This document shows, in pieces, positions 1 through 13,429 of a stretch of DNA of 64,000 nt. Positions within the stretch are counted from its first letter, which is position 1. Each line of letters opens with the position of its first letter. The DNA is taken from assembly GCA_026874595.1 (NCBI GenBank), contig CM049319.1:18271101-18335100 (forward strand). Reading direction: 5' to 3'. Origin of the DNA: Sipunculus nudus (lineage: Eukaryota; Annelida; Sipuncula; Golfingiida; Sipunculidae). The position numbers and the translations under genes are program-made. The notes beneath the pieces were generated by a model. The model searched no databases and was not told the origin of the DNA. It worked only from the letters and a program-made list of their open reading frames with translations.

Positions 1-3000
1 GATCCGCCTGCTATAGTGATACCCCTGAGTGTACCAACTAAAATACCACACCGGCCTAGGGGGATATTAACAATGCATTGAATGACAACAGGGAAACTGC
101 CTCTGCCAGGGCGTCATGAAACTCTGTTTTTAAAGACAGACCAATGTGAGCATGTATTGAACCATCGCTACTCGGAGAATAAATAGCTTCTGCTATAAAC
201 ATCCAAAATAGCTTGAGGTATTTCCAACTTTGTGCAGTTACTTTGGATGGAAATTATGTAGAGTTATATCAATACAGCAGCCAATTTGGTTATTATTATA
301 TAACATTTGCTTTACTCGTTCATTTTTAATTTTTCTCAAACACTATAATCATACTAGACTTAAATATTGATGTGAATGTGAACAATACAAAAAGTTTAAG
401 ATGCATGGTATTCAGTCATGAAGTTTATGACATAAAACTTAAAATTCATCTTATTTTCAAACTAGAAATATCAATTTTAACATTACATGAGACAACATTT
501 TGTAATCATCATTTAAGTCATCTTGTATTTTCCATTCTCTTCTGATGAAGTAGGTAATACATCATTTAATGACATAATAATGGTCTTTAATTATATGCTT
601 TGGTGGAGTCACAGTGAACATACTGTAATATTGATCAGTTTCTACTATTTTCATCATCAGCTGAGCACAGCAGAAATGGGAAATAAAAGTAATTGGATCA
701 CAGATAAAATCTTAATGCATACAAGTGATACGAGCTTGTGGATTCAAAATGGAAGTTTTATCATATCAATCGTATCCCACAATTGTTTTTATTACCTATA
801 CATATTTTTTAATCTACTTTCAATGATAATCATACTTAATGCTTAAACACCATTTACACAGAGGAAATTAAAGGAAATGTTACACACACGTGTACATCAT
901 GACTTGTGTACATTGTTACATTTGTACAGCATGGCATTTGTATATCATTCACCCATACACTATACTTCTGCGATTATTACACTTTACTTTGTAACACCTA
1001 TACATTGTAACAAGTGTAGATAATTAATAATTAAAACAATGCTTTATTACATCTTTACATTGTCCCACCTTTAGTTAGCCTTTACAGGTTACATTTTTAC
1101 ATTTGTCCATTTAAAACACTTCTAACAGATTTGGTAATGATGGTAACAACACAAATGAACTTTTGTGTGTGTAATATACACATATTGGTAGTGACAAAAC
1201 TGTACAATTAACAAAGGTTTTATTTTATCAGCTCTAATTGTTAAACCAGAACCAAGAGGTGAATAATTTAACCAATCAGCTACCATTTATAGTAACTACC
1301 ACTGTGTTATACGAAAACATTTCTCACTAACTTAAACATCAGCTATATCAATTACTACCATGCATACACATTTAATATTGGGCTGGCAAATTATATATTA
1401 CACATCTGTCATATAGTTCATGCAACTCCAGATGTCACTTAACATCATTATTTATTATATAACTATTTATACTTGATGAAAGGAACAGCTGGGAATATGT
1501 GGCCTCTGTTATTCAGCTTAATGAATAATTATAAATAACTGATGACAATAAGTGGCTCTTTTACCATAGCATGTTGTTGAAATAATGCCATGAAAATGAG
1601 TACTGAAATGTGTACTGGTGCTGGTATCATAGACATGGCTGTGCAAATGGTTTCATGTTTTGTCACTCAGGTTTTCATAAAATGTTGTATTGACTGAATA
1701 TGAATTATAGTAAGTAGTATTGTACCCTCATACAACTGGGTGGCACATATTAAATCAAACAATAAAAAACATTGTCTGGTTCCGAAGCTGGGCTAAATGT
1801 ACATAAATTCTGTTCCATAAACAATAAATGACTTGCCTGGCTGCAGGTGGCTGAATATTCATAATTTACTTGTCAACAGGACCAAAGGATTCCCTTCATG
1901 TTTCACTAACATTCACATCACTGACAAGTAGTCACAGTCATGACTTTTCAGTATATTTAAATATTTTATTGAAATAATAGTCCATGACTTATGGGTGGCA
2001 TTGTCTATAAAGTGAGGATGAAGGTAAGTTGTGAAGGTAATGTTATTATTTTTTATGCCTTCTGGATGTTGTATGTTTGAATGATCTTATTGATACAGTA
2101 AAGTGCACTTAGAAATACAGTGATCAAGATACAAGTACAGTGTATCAAAGGAACTTGGCACAAGTCCTTAGGACTTTAAGTTTTGCCCACTCCCATAAAG
2201 TACAGAAGACTTTTAATTAGCAATAGGTAGTCTTCTGGATTTCAGGTTTTCCCTCATTTTTCAATAAAGTTTTTTTTTCATTTAAAATTTTATTTTTAAG
2301 AATAGGTCTATGGCCTATTGGTAACCCTGTATATTGAATGAGGTTGAAGGTCACATAATAAAGTTGTTGTTATTTTTTTAATTTATATTCTTGATTTCAG
2401 GATTTACATGCTATGAATATTCTTGTCATGACCTAATAATCACTGAGGCATCTCTAAGGTGCTATTGAGATTTCATCATCTTAGCTTTATTAGGATTAGA
2501 TCCATGCACCTTATGTTCCTAAAACTAACCAGGCCACCTCATCAATTCCAAGGTTCCTATTGGAATTTGCCAGATACTGTAAGCAGGTGAAATGAGCAGA
2601 TTGAGGGACATTGAGAGCCCTGGTTTCAACCTCTTTACTCAAAGTAGTTGACCCAATACAGACCAGGGTTCTACCATAGAGAGGGCAGACCAGTTAACAT
2701 AAGATGGTCCATACCACTAAGTAAGACTGGCTCTCAAGTCAGGGGAATTCAACAGACAACATGTAACACACAGGTGCAATGACCAATGGAACATGAACAT
2801 CTCTGAATTTAACATCACTTTGGCAGTTCACCAAATATAAACCCAGTTCTAACCACAGAGGGAGGGCCACTTAACTGGAGATGGCCCTGACTTCTAAAAG
2901 AACATAGACTGCTTTCTGGCTGGCATACCGTACATTGTTCTAATGTTTCTGTACCTGGTTGACCCAGAGAGCGCTGTAGTACTGTAAGGTCCTGACCTCC

Positions 3001-6000
3001 CAGGGATGAGATTACTGACATCATCATCCACAGTATCATCCTCATCCCGATGTTCTTTGATGCAGCAGCTGTATCAAATTTTCTTCCCATTTTTCTAAAC
3101 GTTGATGAAATTTACTCTATTGCATGGTATATTCATGTCAGGAATGTTTGTATGTAAAAAATCATAAATATGAACCCTGGTTTTGATGTTGAGTGTGCCT
3201 TATATATAAATATAAAATAGCATGCACAGCATAATGTTCATGCTTTCAGCCTCTTTATCTGAATTACCTACTCACAGTGGTATACAAAGAATGCAGCAAA
3301 ATACTGGATCATGTAAACACTTTTTTTTATAAAAAAAAAATTAAAACTTATAGGTCTACTTAGACACATACCATTAATGCTAATGATAACTAAACCGTCA
3401 GAATAAAAGTCTGCATGTTTCTTCTATAACTAGTTCTTTGAATGGATTTTTTTTTTGATAGATGAATACAAACTTTTACTTCAACTCTTCAATGAAACTG
3501 TATGGAATAGTTCATGATAAGTAGATAAGAGGATCACTTTCTTAACAGAAACCCCTATGTTAAAATTTTCGGAAATCCGAAAAAGACTGTCATTATATGT
3601 TTCACCAATTTCATATATTTGCATTATTAGAACTTTACTTGTCATCAAAATATCATCATAAAACAGTCCTCCACTCAAAAGCTGAAATTCAAATTTCCAG
3701 TTTTTAATTTACAGTGTCTTAATGAATCTTGCTAAATCAAGGAAAATTATGGTAAAAGTAATACTGTTTTATATTTGTTTGGGTGCTTGTTGCCACAAGC
3801 CATCAACCTTTTGTTCTGATACAAAGTGGCCTTGTGCTATAATAATTTGAATATGTGAGGTAAATTCATGCTTTTGATTCTGTATTGTTTTCAGTATGCT
3901 CATTATGGGGCTTAAAATTTATCCAATAGTTTAAAAACGCCTGACTTCATTTTTTTGCAGTTATGATACAATTACTCTACATGCATGTTGAGTAAAATAT
4001 GTACAAGTTTTACAAATATCAAATATTGATGGTCTTGTTTTTGAATGGTGGGGAAAAGTGGTCCATGGTGTGACAGATAGTCATAAACAATCAGAGGACA
4101 GGAGTCTAAATTTAGTATGCTGATAGAAATGCCTCTGTGAGGGTTGATCCTGGGCATTTCAAGGCAGTTATGTGCTGGTATTTACTAGGCTTTTCAGAGG
4201 CTTTTATTCAGTTACCATGGAAACATAGGACCAAATGTATAAATGATATAAAATTGATTTAATGGTACTGCATGTGTTATTTGTCACTGACGTAGCTATT
4301 GGAGCCAAAGTTATTCTGTGTAATTCAATTCAAGAAATATAAAATACAGAAAACAGAAAGAAATACAAAATTCCAAATCAGAAGAAAATGTATGGACAAC
4401 TGCATTAGTTCCAGTGTAATCCCTCATGTAATACAACTGATAAACACTTAATCATGCGGATCATTTTACAATCCCCAGTTGATGGAGACATATTGTTCTA
4501 CATTTAGTGATATAATGCTTTTTTTTATAATCCTTTTACAGTTTTACATTGTCGCCATTTTCCACATTTCACTGACTGAATGGGAGTGGAGAGAGCTTCA
4601 TCAAAAACATAAACAATGTATTACTAGATGTATGCAGTCACCTAGCCATTATCATTTTAATAATAATAAACTTAAAGCCTTGTCATTTTATATTTTCAAT
4701 ATTTCTATTATTTCTATTGCCAGCTTTTTCATTTTCTCTTTATTTCTATGTGGGATCCATATTGTTTTCTATATTTCCATGGGGAGATAATTCAAATGCT
4801 ACAGTTTTTTGTTCAGCGCTTCAGAATAACCCTCCTGAGGTCTTGACATTTTCCGTTTGCCTCCGTGAAAACCCTCAGCTTCACCAGAGACCTTGAACTA
4901 TAACTTTGGCATCTTTACAATTCTGTGTCCAAGCCCTCCCTGAAACACTTGCATGAATTACAAGTATATAGGATACACTCCTTCTAGCTGCAATTAATAA
5001 ATCAGGATTTTTATCTTTATTTTTCTTGGGGGGCCACATATTTACAATCTGGGTGCAAAGTGCTTGGGAGTCGGAGCTGGAAGGAACACCAGCTGTACTG
5101 TAATAATTACTCAAGCACCACAAGAGGGAAGTGAATTATCAGATTTTCCCACATAAAAATGTTGTAAAATACATTATAAACTAGAGTCTGGGTGTCTGCT
5201 GGCGTCCTGTGGTACTAATATAACTGGCCAGATGATAGCACTCCCTGACCTACAGGGTGTAACCTTAGTTGACTGGCTTTGCTGCTGCTGCTGCTCTGGC
5301 TGTATACTGGTAAGCTGCTGCAGCAACCAGCATCTCAGCCCCAGCATCCCTATAGATGAAAGATCAATGCCCCTTTCATACACAAAAATCACCCTTGAAT
5401 TCTTGGAGCAATATAATATATTATGCAGTATTATTAATTTTATAATATTCATACTGTCACCTCTCTCTCACTGAAATGCTTCCCTGCTCTAGTCCTTATA
5501 TTAAATACAAATTCTGGAGAGTAATGAGTGCAATATTGAATTAGCAAGCAGGGTCTCGCTTTTATCTATGTAACTAATCCCTCTTATCCCTAGCTGGTTG
5601 GTTTTAGTCCATACAGTATCCTTGTTACTAATGGCCAAATAATTATTTTTTTATAAGTTTTATCTGAAGTATGCATTTTGTATTTCTTTCATATCCTTTA
5701 ATTTTTAAATGAAGAACTGATCATTTTATACAATCTTAATATTAGAAAACTAGTAAAATGATTAATATTTTAATCTAATTAATTTTATTAAAGAAGAACA
5801 TTTACTGCCCATGCTAGTTAACAGAGCCTGGTCAAGGCAGCCTAAACTTCTCCAAGGAATGAAATCTACTTCTCAAAAGCACCATTAAACAAACCCTTCA
5901 CGATATCCCATCAGTTACTATTGTTACAAGCACCACCTGACTTCTGGACTGTACAGCAGTGCACTTAGTGTACCAGTGAATGGTGTAACCATGTTTATAC

Positions 6001-7320
6001 TTCATGAATACAAAGCTACCCAGCAATAAGTAAATATAGATACTATTTGTTAACAATGATTGATGCCACGCAACCAGCCTCTGTGTGACCAGGCTCCACC
6101 TTATGTTTAAACATCTCACAGCAGCTTCGTGATATATGTATTTAAATAGCCCTGGTTATTATCGCTAGCTAGGTGACCTGTCTAACCTTGCTTCTGAAGT
6201 TCTGTTGCCTGCATCATATTTTATCAGCTTATACCAGAGCTCGTCTACATTATCCAGTCTGAAATTTAGGAATTCATTCCTCATTTAGCCCTGGTTTCAC
6301 ATCTCATTTGGATTATAAATTAGGTCAACTAGACCTACTTTGAGTTACAGAAGCAGCAATGCCTTAACCCTTCTTTATCCACCTATACTGCTTCATATTG
6401 AGTTCATAAAGCTGGTTATCTGACTATTTTGCTATGAGAAATGAACCAACACTAATAAAACATGAAAATGAATAAGTCCCATCTGCATGATGACCATTAA
6501 CATTTCTCGTTGGCCTGTTGTGGCAACATCTGCACTGGTATGTCTTAGTGAAGAAATAAAAGTTTCTTAATTTTCTTAAATATCCTAAGAGCTGGCGAAT
6601 ATCTTGCATTAAACTATACTATTAATATTATTTAATATATATATACTAAGCACAGATTGATAAGTGACCAAATCAACATATTAAAACCAAATGTGTGCAG
6701 TTAAAAGAGACATTACATTAAAACAGACCAGGATGCAAAATGAAAATGATCTTACACTCTCCTAAACATCATTTAACTTGGCTTTTTAACCAAATTTCAC
6801 CATGAATAAACCTGTATAACTGATGCTCTGGAGGTTTGGAAGAATCCTCTGGACCTCAGAAAAGGCTTGAAACTTAGAAAATGCCAGGTATTTTGTAACC
6901 ATAGCAACAAATTCCGCTGAATCACGTAGCAGTTGTTTACACACTTTACAACTAAGGACAGTTCACCCTAATACAGCTGCTGTCAGGACGAACAGCACAC
7001 CACACACACCACCTGTTGAACTGAGCTAAAATCAGGACCAGAGCTTTTTGTAAATCGTGCAGCACTCGCTGGCTTGCTGGGAAGGGACTGAGGACATATA
7101 TATCACAGCTACAAGCCTACAACATCACAGGTCTGTATCCCCTCTATCTTGTCAGCAGCGGCTTGTGACACACTACACTGTATACAAACCACTGAATGTT
7201 ATGGCCAGATAAAATGTTGCTGCAACAATGTAGCAATATCTGGTTTCTCTTATTTACCTTAAAGCAAAGCCTTACAGTAACAAAGCGTGATTTTCAGTAG
7301 TTTCTTACAGCTCTCTAGAT
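1..7320. other. Noncoding AT-rich stretch, no gene supported
   Basis: I see only short chance open frames here, none with a recognisable domain or convincing splice-site pairing. The stretch is AT-rich with homopolymer runs (for example T runs near 2270 and 3320). It could be intergenic or part of a long intron. A small uncatalogued exon cannot be excluded by eye. Confidence 0.5.
5281..5295. repeat. (GCT)5 trinucleotide run
   Basis: Five perfect GCT units, followed at about 5312 by GCTGCTGCAGC. This is a short microsatellite with no sign of being inside a coding exon. Confidence 0.8.
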
Positions 7321-7326
7321 GCTTGT

Positions 7327-7624
7327 ACATGGCACAAATGTAAATGACACAGGAAAAAGGGGGAATATGACTGCACCCATGACAGGTCCATCATAGCAAA
7401 TTGTAGGAAATTGCAAATTAGAAATCACAGGAAACTGTAGTACATCTTTTTTTAAGGACAGATACATGGCATAATTATGTAAATGTAAATGACACAGTAA
7501 AAACAGGCAATATGACAGCACCCATGACAGTCCCATCATAGCAAATTGTAGGAAATTGGGACTTATGAAATCACAGGAAATTGTAGTACATCTTTTTTTT
7601 AAAGGACAGATACATGGCACAATT
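7327..7624. repeat. Two-copy tandem duplication, ~145-bp unit
   Basis: Both halves contain TAAATGACACAG, then an AATATGAC.GCACCCATGACAG block, then ATAGCAAATTGTAGGAAATTG and a TAGTACATCTTTTTTT tract followed by GGACAGATACATGGCA. The first TAAATGACAC is at 7341 and the second at 7486, a spacing of 145 bp. The copies differ by scattered substitutions and small indels, so the duplication is not recent. Short open frames across it are by-products of the repeat. Confidence 0.8.
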
Positions 7625-7639
7625 ATGGCACTCTATGTT

Positions 7640-9175
7640 GAATGATGGTAACCAAATGAAATTAAACAAAGAAATGTTTTCATTAAGCCTTCAAGACTTT
7701 GGGTTTGATATGCATGGAATAAGAAATAGATTCTGAATAGTCCAAGTTTAGCACCTCTGCCCCTCTGACAATATATTAGTCCTAGGGCTCATCTGAACAA
7801 TGCAGAATTATGATGAAAATAATAAAGAGAATTAAATTTTCCATTCTTTATGTACAGTGTGTCATGAGTTAAAAGTGATATGTAACTCTAAATAAATTAG
7901 ATCAACCATAATTTTGTTTGTTTACTTTCTCATAACATCCACACCAACATCTGTAAAAGTAAGATAAATCAACATATGTTTGTGGAATCCAGTATGTTTG
8001 TGGAACTTCTGCTCATTGAAAAGCATGTCTAGCAAAATTTAAATGTGACTGACAGCTGTGTTGTGTCAGACACAAGAACCATAGGTGGTCAATATGCAGT
8101 TGGACATTACACAGTGATTTTGTAATTCAATTACTGACCATGCATTTCATACATTGTTAGACCTGGAAAATATCCCCAAAGTATTCGGTCAGCTATCAGT
8201 AACAAAATAAGTGCATGTTTGCTTAGAAAGCCTCATATAATGCCTGGTCTTTCCCCCATGTTTACACCAGAGGGATTGGAAAACAACCCCAAGCTGGTAT
8301 GGTTCACAAAAACAAGATGCCAGTGACCATCCTCTGGTGAAACAGATAGGTCTGGGTCATTAAATATCTGGTATTTACATCATTTCCAAAACAACAAGAG
8401 TTCTTCAATGGCACCCCCAGGCCAACGATAACCTACCAGGTAATTATGCACATGTGCCTGGAGGAGAGATGGTGTTTCCATGGCAAAAATGTCATGGTAA
8501 CCATCCTCATCTGAAGGTGATGGAGATGGTTCAGAAAGATGAAAGCTAACATAACCAATAGGTAGGAGTGGTTTCTGAGTCAGGACCTCTATGTGTTGGA
8601 TAACCTGGCCATCCCATTTTAACCTCAGATGTTCTGGTAACAGTACACGGACCATTATATGCTACAGCTGGCTAAAGTGCCAAGGTGTGCCTCTCAAGCC
8701 AAAATAGTACACCTGGCAGATTGTCAAGCTGTTTCCATGCACACTTGATGAGATCTGCTTCTGCATGCATATGCATTAGTGATGTGCTAATTACTTGATT
8801 ATATTTAATGATTGGTCATATTCTTTCAATCTATTAAATTGGCTACATTTTGCATAATCAATCACCACAATGTACCTAGACCATCTTGGAAGTTTAAGGA
8901 TGGATATTAGGATTCAGAATACTCCTCCACTTTCAATACACATCTTGATTCATTGACGTTAATTGATCACACATAATTAAGTTTTCACCACCATAGAAGT
9001 CATTTTATCCTTTATATCAACAATATGTCACAACACCACTGGACAACAAATTTTTCATTGATCAAATTTTCATTTCAATTAAAATTTCAAAACTATAGTA
9101 GCTCACATTTTCATGAATACCAATATCAAGGCATGACAGTCAAAATGATAAATGCCCTTTGATGTGATCTGCAAC
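7640..9175. other. Mostly noncoding; holds one weak exon candidate
   Basis: Apart from the open frame at 8380-8655, I see no gene. Around 8779-8870 the sequence (ATTAGTGATGTGCTAATTAC, then ATGATTGGTCAT and TTTTGCATAATC) resembles 17816-17900, so both places probably hold relics of one interspersed repeat. Confidence 0.45.
8380..8655 (-). CDS. Possible exon, function unknown
   Basis: A 91-codon minus-strand open frame whose composition looks more protein-like than its neighbours, with Leu/Pro/Glu/Asp-rich segments such as LPEHLRLKWDGQ and SEPSPSPSDEDGYHDIF. In the element sense a plausible donor GTAGGT follows the codons for HNYL, so an exon could end near 8430. Possible acceptors (CTGTAG, GCCAG) lie just before the first Met. 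I recognise no domain and cannot connect it to another exon. It could belong to the same minus-strand gene as the exon near 63 kb, but that would need an intron of tens of kilobases. Chance open frame is a real alternative. Confidence 0.22.
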   Translation of the reverse strand: MVRVLLPEHLRLKWDGQVIQHIEVLTQKPLLPIGYVSFHLSEPSPSPSDEDGYHDIFAMETPSLLQAHVHNYLVGYRWPGGAIEELLLFWK

Positions 9176-9179
9176 AAAA

Positions 9180-9330
9180 TTTAATGGTGTTTTGTCTTAA
9201 TTTGTCATACCCCTCCAGAAAATTTTGTCAAAATTGGTTTGTTAATTTTTCCACAATCTTGCAAACAGCAAAACAACCAAAGAAACAGTCATGGGTGAAA
9301 ACATAACCTCCTTCTCTAAGATAAATAAAT
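9180..9330 (-). repeat. Relic of dispersed repeat ending AAGGAGGTTATGTTTTC
   Basis: The plus strand reads CCTCCAGAAAATTTTGTCAAAATTGG at the inner part and GTGAAAACATAACCTCCTTC at the end. The same end appears at 52280 and 60160 on this strand, and on the opposite strand at 11819 and 19238. It is an old interspersed family present here in five decayed pieces. I do not assign it to a named family. Confidence 0.6.
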
Positions 9331-9334
9331 AGGT

Positions 9335-11520
9335 TTGTTCTGATATTTCAATTTTACTGTTAACTATTTGCCTTGAATTCAGTATGAAGAGATCAAAGGT
9401 TAGCTAAATGAACTCAAGAATTGTTCTGTGTGGGAGACGAAGAATTCTTTTGAAATATGTGAACTGACTGCTATGTATATGCAAATGAAAGTGGGGACAA
9501 AAGGGCAAGCTGACAAAGATGTGTGAACATGCGTATCATGTACCGTATGCTGCACAGTAACAAAACCACGAAACAGAACCATGGTTGGCTGGCCATCCAT
9601 GAAGGGAGGTGCAATTTGTACAGAATACATGAGTGACATTAACAGCTGTGTTCTACACATCGTGTGAATACCCAACACAAGTTCACTAGCAGATCACAGT
9701 TGGCATCTAATAACCACATATATGATATCAAAGCATTTAATCACCTTTAATGCACGCATACACCAATATACAGCGAGCAATGAAATTTTATAACACTTTA
9801 TAGTTTGTATGAAGTTGATAACAGTAAATGTTTGTATCATATAAGATCAGGGTTTTTTACTGCTTTATAGCTTGTCAGTGTCTGCTGAATGACCCATTTA
9901 ATATTAATAATTTCACACGTAATGTCTACCGTAATGTCTACCACTGCTTTGCTGTTTGAGCCCTAAACCACAAGGTCAAAGGTTCTGGTGCCATGTTTTA
10001 AAACAGAGAGATGATAATTAAGCACAAATATAAGGGGTCACTGAGCAGTGTTTTAGGCACGTCACTTACCGGTACATTATAGATTGTGAAGATGTGAAAC
10101 CAGAGAGCACCCATAGAGCACATACCTCCACCAACATATAAAGATCAAACTCTACACTAAATTTCATTGATTCTATCATTAAATTTCAAACACTGACAGA
10201 AAGACCAATTCCTGTTCTTGTTATATAACTTAATCAGTAAGGGAAAAAAAATGAAAATATTAATATTCATGGATTTTGTATTTATAAATATTTATATTTA
10301 TTAACAGTCATAATCATCTCCCCAAGGTTTTCTGTAATTTTTAAATAGTAAATGACACAGGAATAATGAGGAATCTGATTTGGTAGATAAGGACTTTTAA
10401 TTAACATAATTTACACTTGTTTGTGATTGTATCAGATAAAAGCAAAAACCAGTTTTTTTAGCAATACATCTGAGGGCATTCAACAAGCACATGTTAGCAT
10501 GACCTAAGGTTATTAACATTGCATACATCTTGTGTCACTTGTCAATTTCATATTTACAGCCCATGTCCCATTTGCCGAGCTTGAACCATCTTCCCCCCCA
10601 TAAAATTGTATTATGTGAACTAGATTATAAACCATGCCAAGTAGAAAGTGAAAGCAGGCTTAATTGTTTTCACCTAAAACATCAGAGACAGCAATGTCAA
10701 AAGTTGGACTTGCTTTTTCAAGATTACCGGTTTAAAAGCATATTGAATCAACTGTGCATACATGTGCAATGTGAACACTCCAAACAACTTCTGCCTGTGC
10801 ACTGGTGACAGAAAAGTATAAATGCTGTACAACTGTGTATGCTATTTAATGGCAATGAAAGATAAACCTGAAGTGTGGCCTGACCATCAATATTCTGAGG
10901 CAACTGGGAGTGATCTGTGCCTATGTAAATTGATAACATGTATATAAACCACCTGAAGGAATTTGTTTCACTTGGATTGTACTTCTCCTTGCCTTGGGAC
11001 AGTTCCATGTAACTTTGTGCAGGACAATTTTTTTATGGGCTGAGTCAACTAGTTCCTGATAGAGATATGGTAAATGAGATAACCCCTTGGCTAAATAATG
11101 GCCATTTTCTCAGGTTTCATAAGAAAATATTGGAAAATAACACACTTAAGACACACTTGGCATAATTTCCAGCACTGTAAAACCGTTACAAAATGTCATG
11201 AGTGCAAACTGGATGTTAAAGCCTAGTATTATATCAGACAAATATGAAAATCAACCCTCATGATCAAGGACCACTACAAACAAAATAATGGTGCATGACA
11301 CTGCCGTGGGATTACAGCAGCTGCTATAAATGTGGCTGTGTAGTTACACATTATCAAATCTGTTATAGATCTTTCTTTGATAGGGCACACCTCCACCTAT
11401 GCAAAATTTCATCAAAATCACTCTCAGTATTTGTGAATCTCCTAATCCTGAACTTCAGGCCTGCACTTCAACAAAATTTAATTCAATACAATAACAGAGA
11501 TGAACATACACAGAAAGTCT
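9335..11520. other. Noncoding stretch, nothing recognised
   Basis: Only short unsupported open frames on both strands. I see no domain, splice pair or repeat structure that I could defend. Confidence 0.45.
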
Positions 11521-11522
11521 GA

Positions 11523-11708
11523 ATATTCAGGGGCTGATTCAGGATTTAAGAAAAAAAAGGGGGGGGGGCATCGAGGAGGATTAATGAAAGACCTAAAAAT
11601 AAGGTATCCAGGTCCTGAAAAGGGGGGGGGGGGGTTCCAGGCTGCAAAATTGTGTCTAAAACACTTGAAAAAAAGGTTTGCCCAGACCCCTGGATCCACT
11701 TCTACTAT
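11523..11708. mobile_element. G-rich MITE-like fragment
   Basis: The left end CAGGGGCTGATTCAGG and the right end CCCCTGGATCCACTTC form a rough inverted pair (GCTGATTCAGG against AGTGGATCCAGG). Between them are two runs of 9-12 G residues. This layout is common in non-autonomous DNA elements of invertebrates. I could not find a clear target-site duplication, so the boundaries are approximate. The open frames on both strands are poly-G driven and not genes. Confidence 0.35.
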
Positions 11709-11810
11709 TAAAGATAGAATAAGGCTCAAACAATCAAACAACTTACGACTAAGTTTATGTAGGTATCTGATGAGATATGGGTCATAAATACAAGCTGCAT
11801 TTATTAACTA

Positions 11811-11955
11811 TTTTTTTAACAAGGAGGTTATGTTTTCAACCATGTCCATTTGTTTGTATGTTAGGAGGATTGCTGAAAAACATCAATCAAATACATTTTC
11901 ATGAAACTTTTTGGGGGGCTGGGACACATGAGAGGGAAGACCTAATTATTTAATC
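11811..11955 (+). repeat. Relic of dispersed repeat (AAGGAGGTTATGTTTTC)
   Basis: Starts AACAAGGAGGTTATGTTTTC and continues with CATGTCCATTTGTTTGTATG, TTAGGAGGATTGCTGAAAAA and TTTTCATGAAACTTTTTGGG. It is the opposite orientation of the pieces at 9.2, 52.3 and 60.1 kb and the most complete of the five. Confidence 0.65.
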
Positions 11956-11959
11956 CAGT

Positions 11960-13375
11960 TATTCACCTTTACCTTGTGATTTCTGGCTTAATCTATGCAC
12001 ATATGTTAATGACATTAGGTAATTCCTGTTAAGAAAAGTTCTTATTGCGCCTCTGTGAGAGATGCATATGCTTCTTTATCTACAACTTTACAAGCTGTTA
12101 GTAAACACGGTGCATGAGCCAATGTTTAGAAACAGAAATACCATGAAACCTAAGGTGGTTGGTTGCATATGGGTGAAAGTTGACAGGTCACTAGTTGCAA
12201 AATGCCCTTTGTGAAACTCTGGTTTATCGGACCAGGCCCAGATCTGGATGGCAGAATGTGCACTCCACTGAGAGCACTTCCCATTTAAACTATAGAAAGC
12301 AGACGTACACTTTCCCATAGCTAACATCACATGCTTTTCACAGGTGTATTAACTACCTGCATAAAGGTGGTCCCGGTCATGTCACATTTTGTCATGTTCA
12401 CCTGATTAGCATAATCTGCTTTTCACAGGTGTGTCATAATTGATACGCCAGTCATGCTTGTTAATTTTGGGAAAATGAACCCCTACTTGTGCTCAGTGAA
12501 TCTTGTCAAATATGCATCTGATTGTAACCATGACAGGATGGTAGTTTTAATATCAGGCTTCATTATCTGTAAGTAAGCATGATTGTCAAATAATTACTTA
12601 AGTAAAATGTTTGAACACCTGTTTGCAAATTTTTGAGGGTAATATTTATTGGACTCAAACAATATTCAGAAATTTCAGCAAAATTTATATTTTGTAACAC
12701 TTATCACTAACATAATTGAAATATCACTATTAATTTCACTAAAACTTGCAATAAAAATAAAATTAATAAATTTCCTACACAATAACCTACCTTACACCTT
12801 ATTTAAAAACAGAATTATATGAAAATATGAGAAATCTGTCTACCTTTTACAACGTTTCAGACCCGCTTATGGTGGTCAAGGTTATTGGTTACATGCAAAA
12901 ACAGCCTCTATTGACAGCTGCTGATTGGATGATGTCATGTAAACACTCTAAAAATATAATCAGCAAAAAAGAAAGATGGCTACTCATACTATAATAGTCC
13001 CGTAGATTCCTTGTATCAGTACGATCACACTGACAACTTAATATCTATACTGTTATACTTCATATCCCTCTAAAAAGGCTTCCTCAAACTACTTCCTAAC
13101 AAATTACCCTGCTCCCCAGGAAAGTAAAAGGAAAGATCTTAATAAAAAACAAGCCTCATAAATTTGCTGCAAACATGGCTACATTCCAACTTTTTTTATA
13201 TGCCTGATATCTTAAAACAGAACAACAGAGTAAAGATACAGGGCACCATGCAGCGCTGATCTTGGCTGTAAAAAAGAATGTTTACTCAAACCTGGTTCAT
13301 TTGACTGAGCCCTGACACCCACATATACCTTTTTCTTTGATCTTTCAGGATAAGATAAGGTGAGGCGCAAGATGC
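11960..13375. other. Noncoding stretch, nothing recognised
   Basis: No gene supported. A 16-bp direct repeat TGCTTTTCACAGGTGT occurs near 12331 and 12418, about 87 bp apart, as a small local duplication. Confidence 0.45.
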
Positions 13376-13378
13376 ACA

Positions 13379-13425
13379 GACACACACACACATATGTACA
13401 TATATATATTTTATATAAAGAGACA
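13379..13425. repeat. (CA)n/(TA)n microsatellite
   Basis: A CA run changes into ATGTACATATATATAT and TTTTATATA. Simple-sequence DNA. Confidence 0.8.
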
Positions 13426-13429
13426 AACC

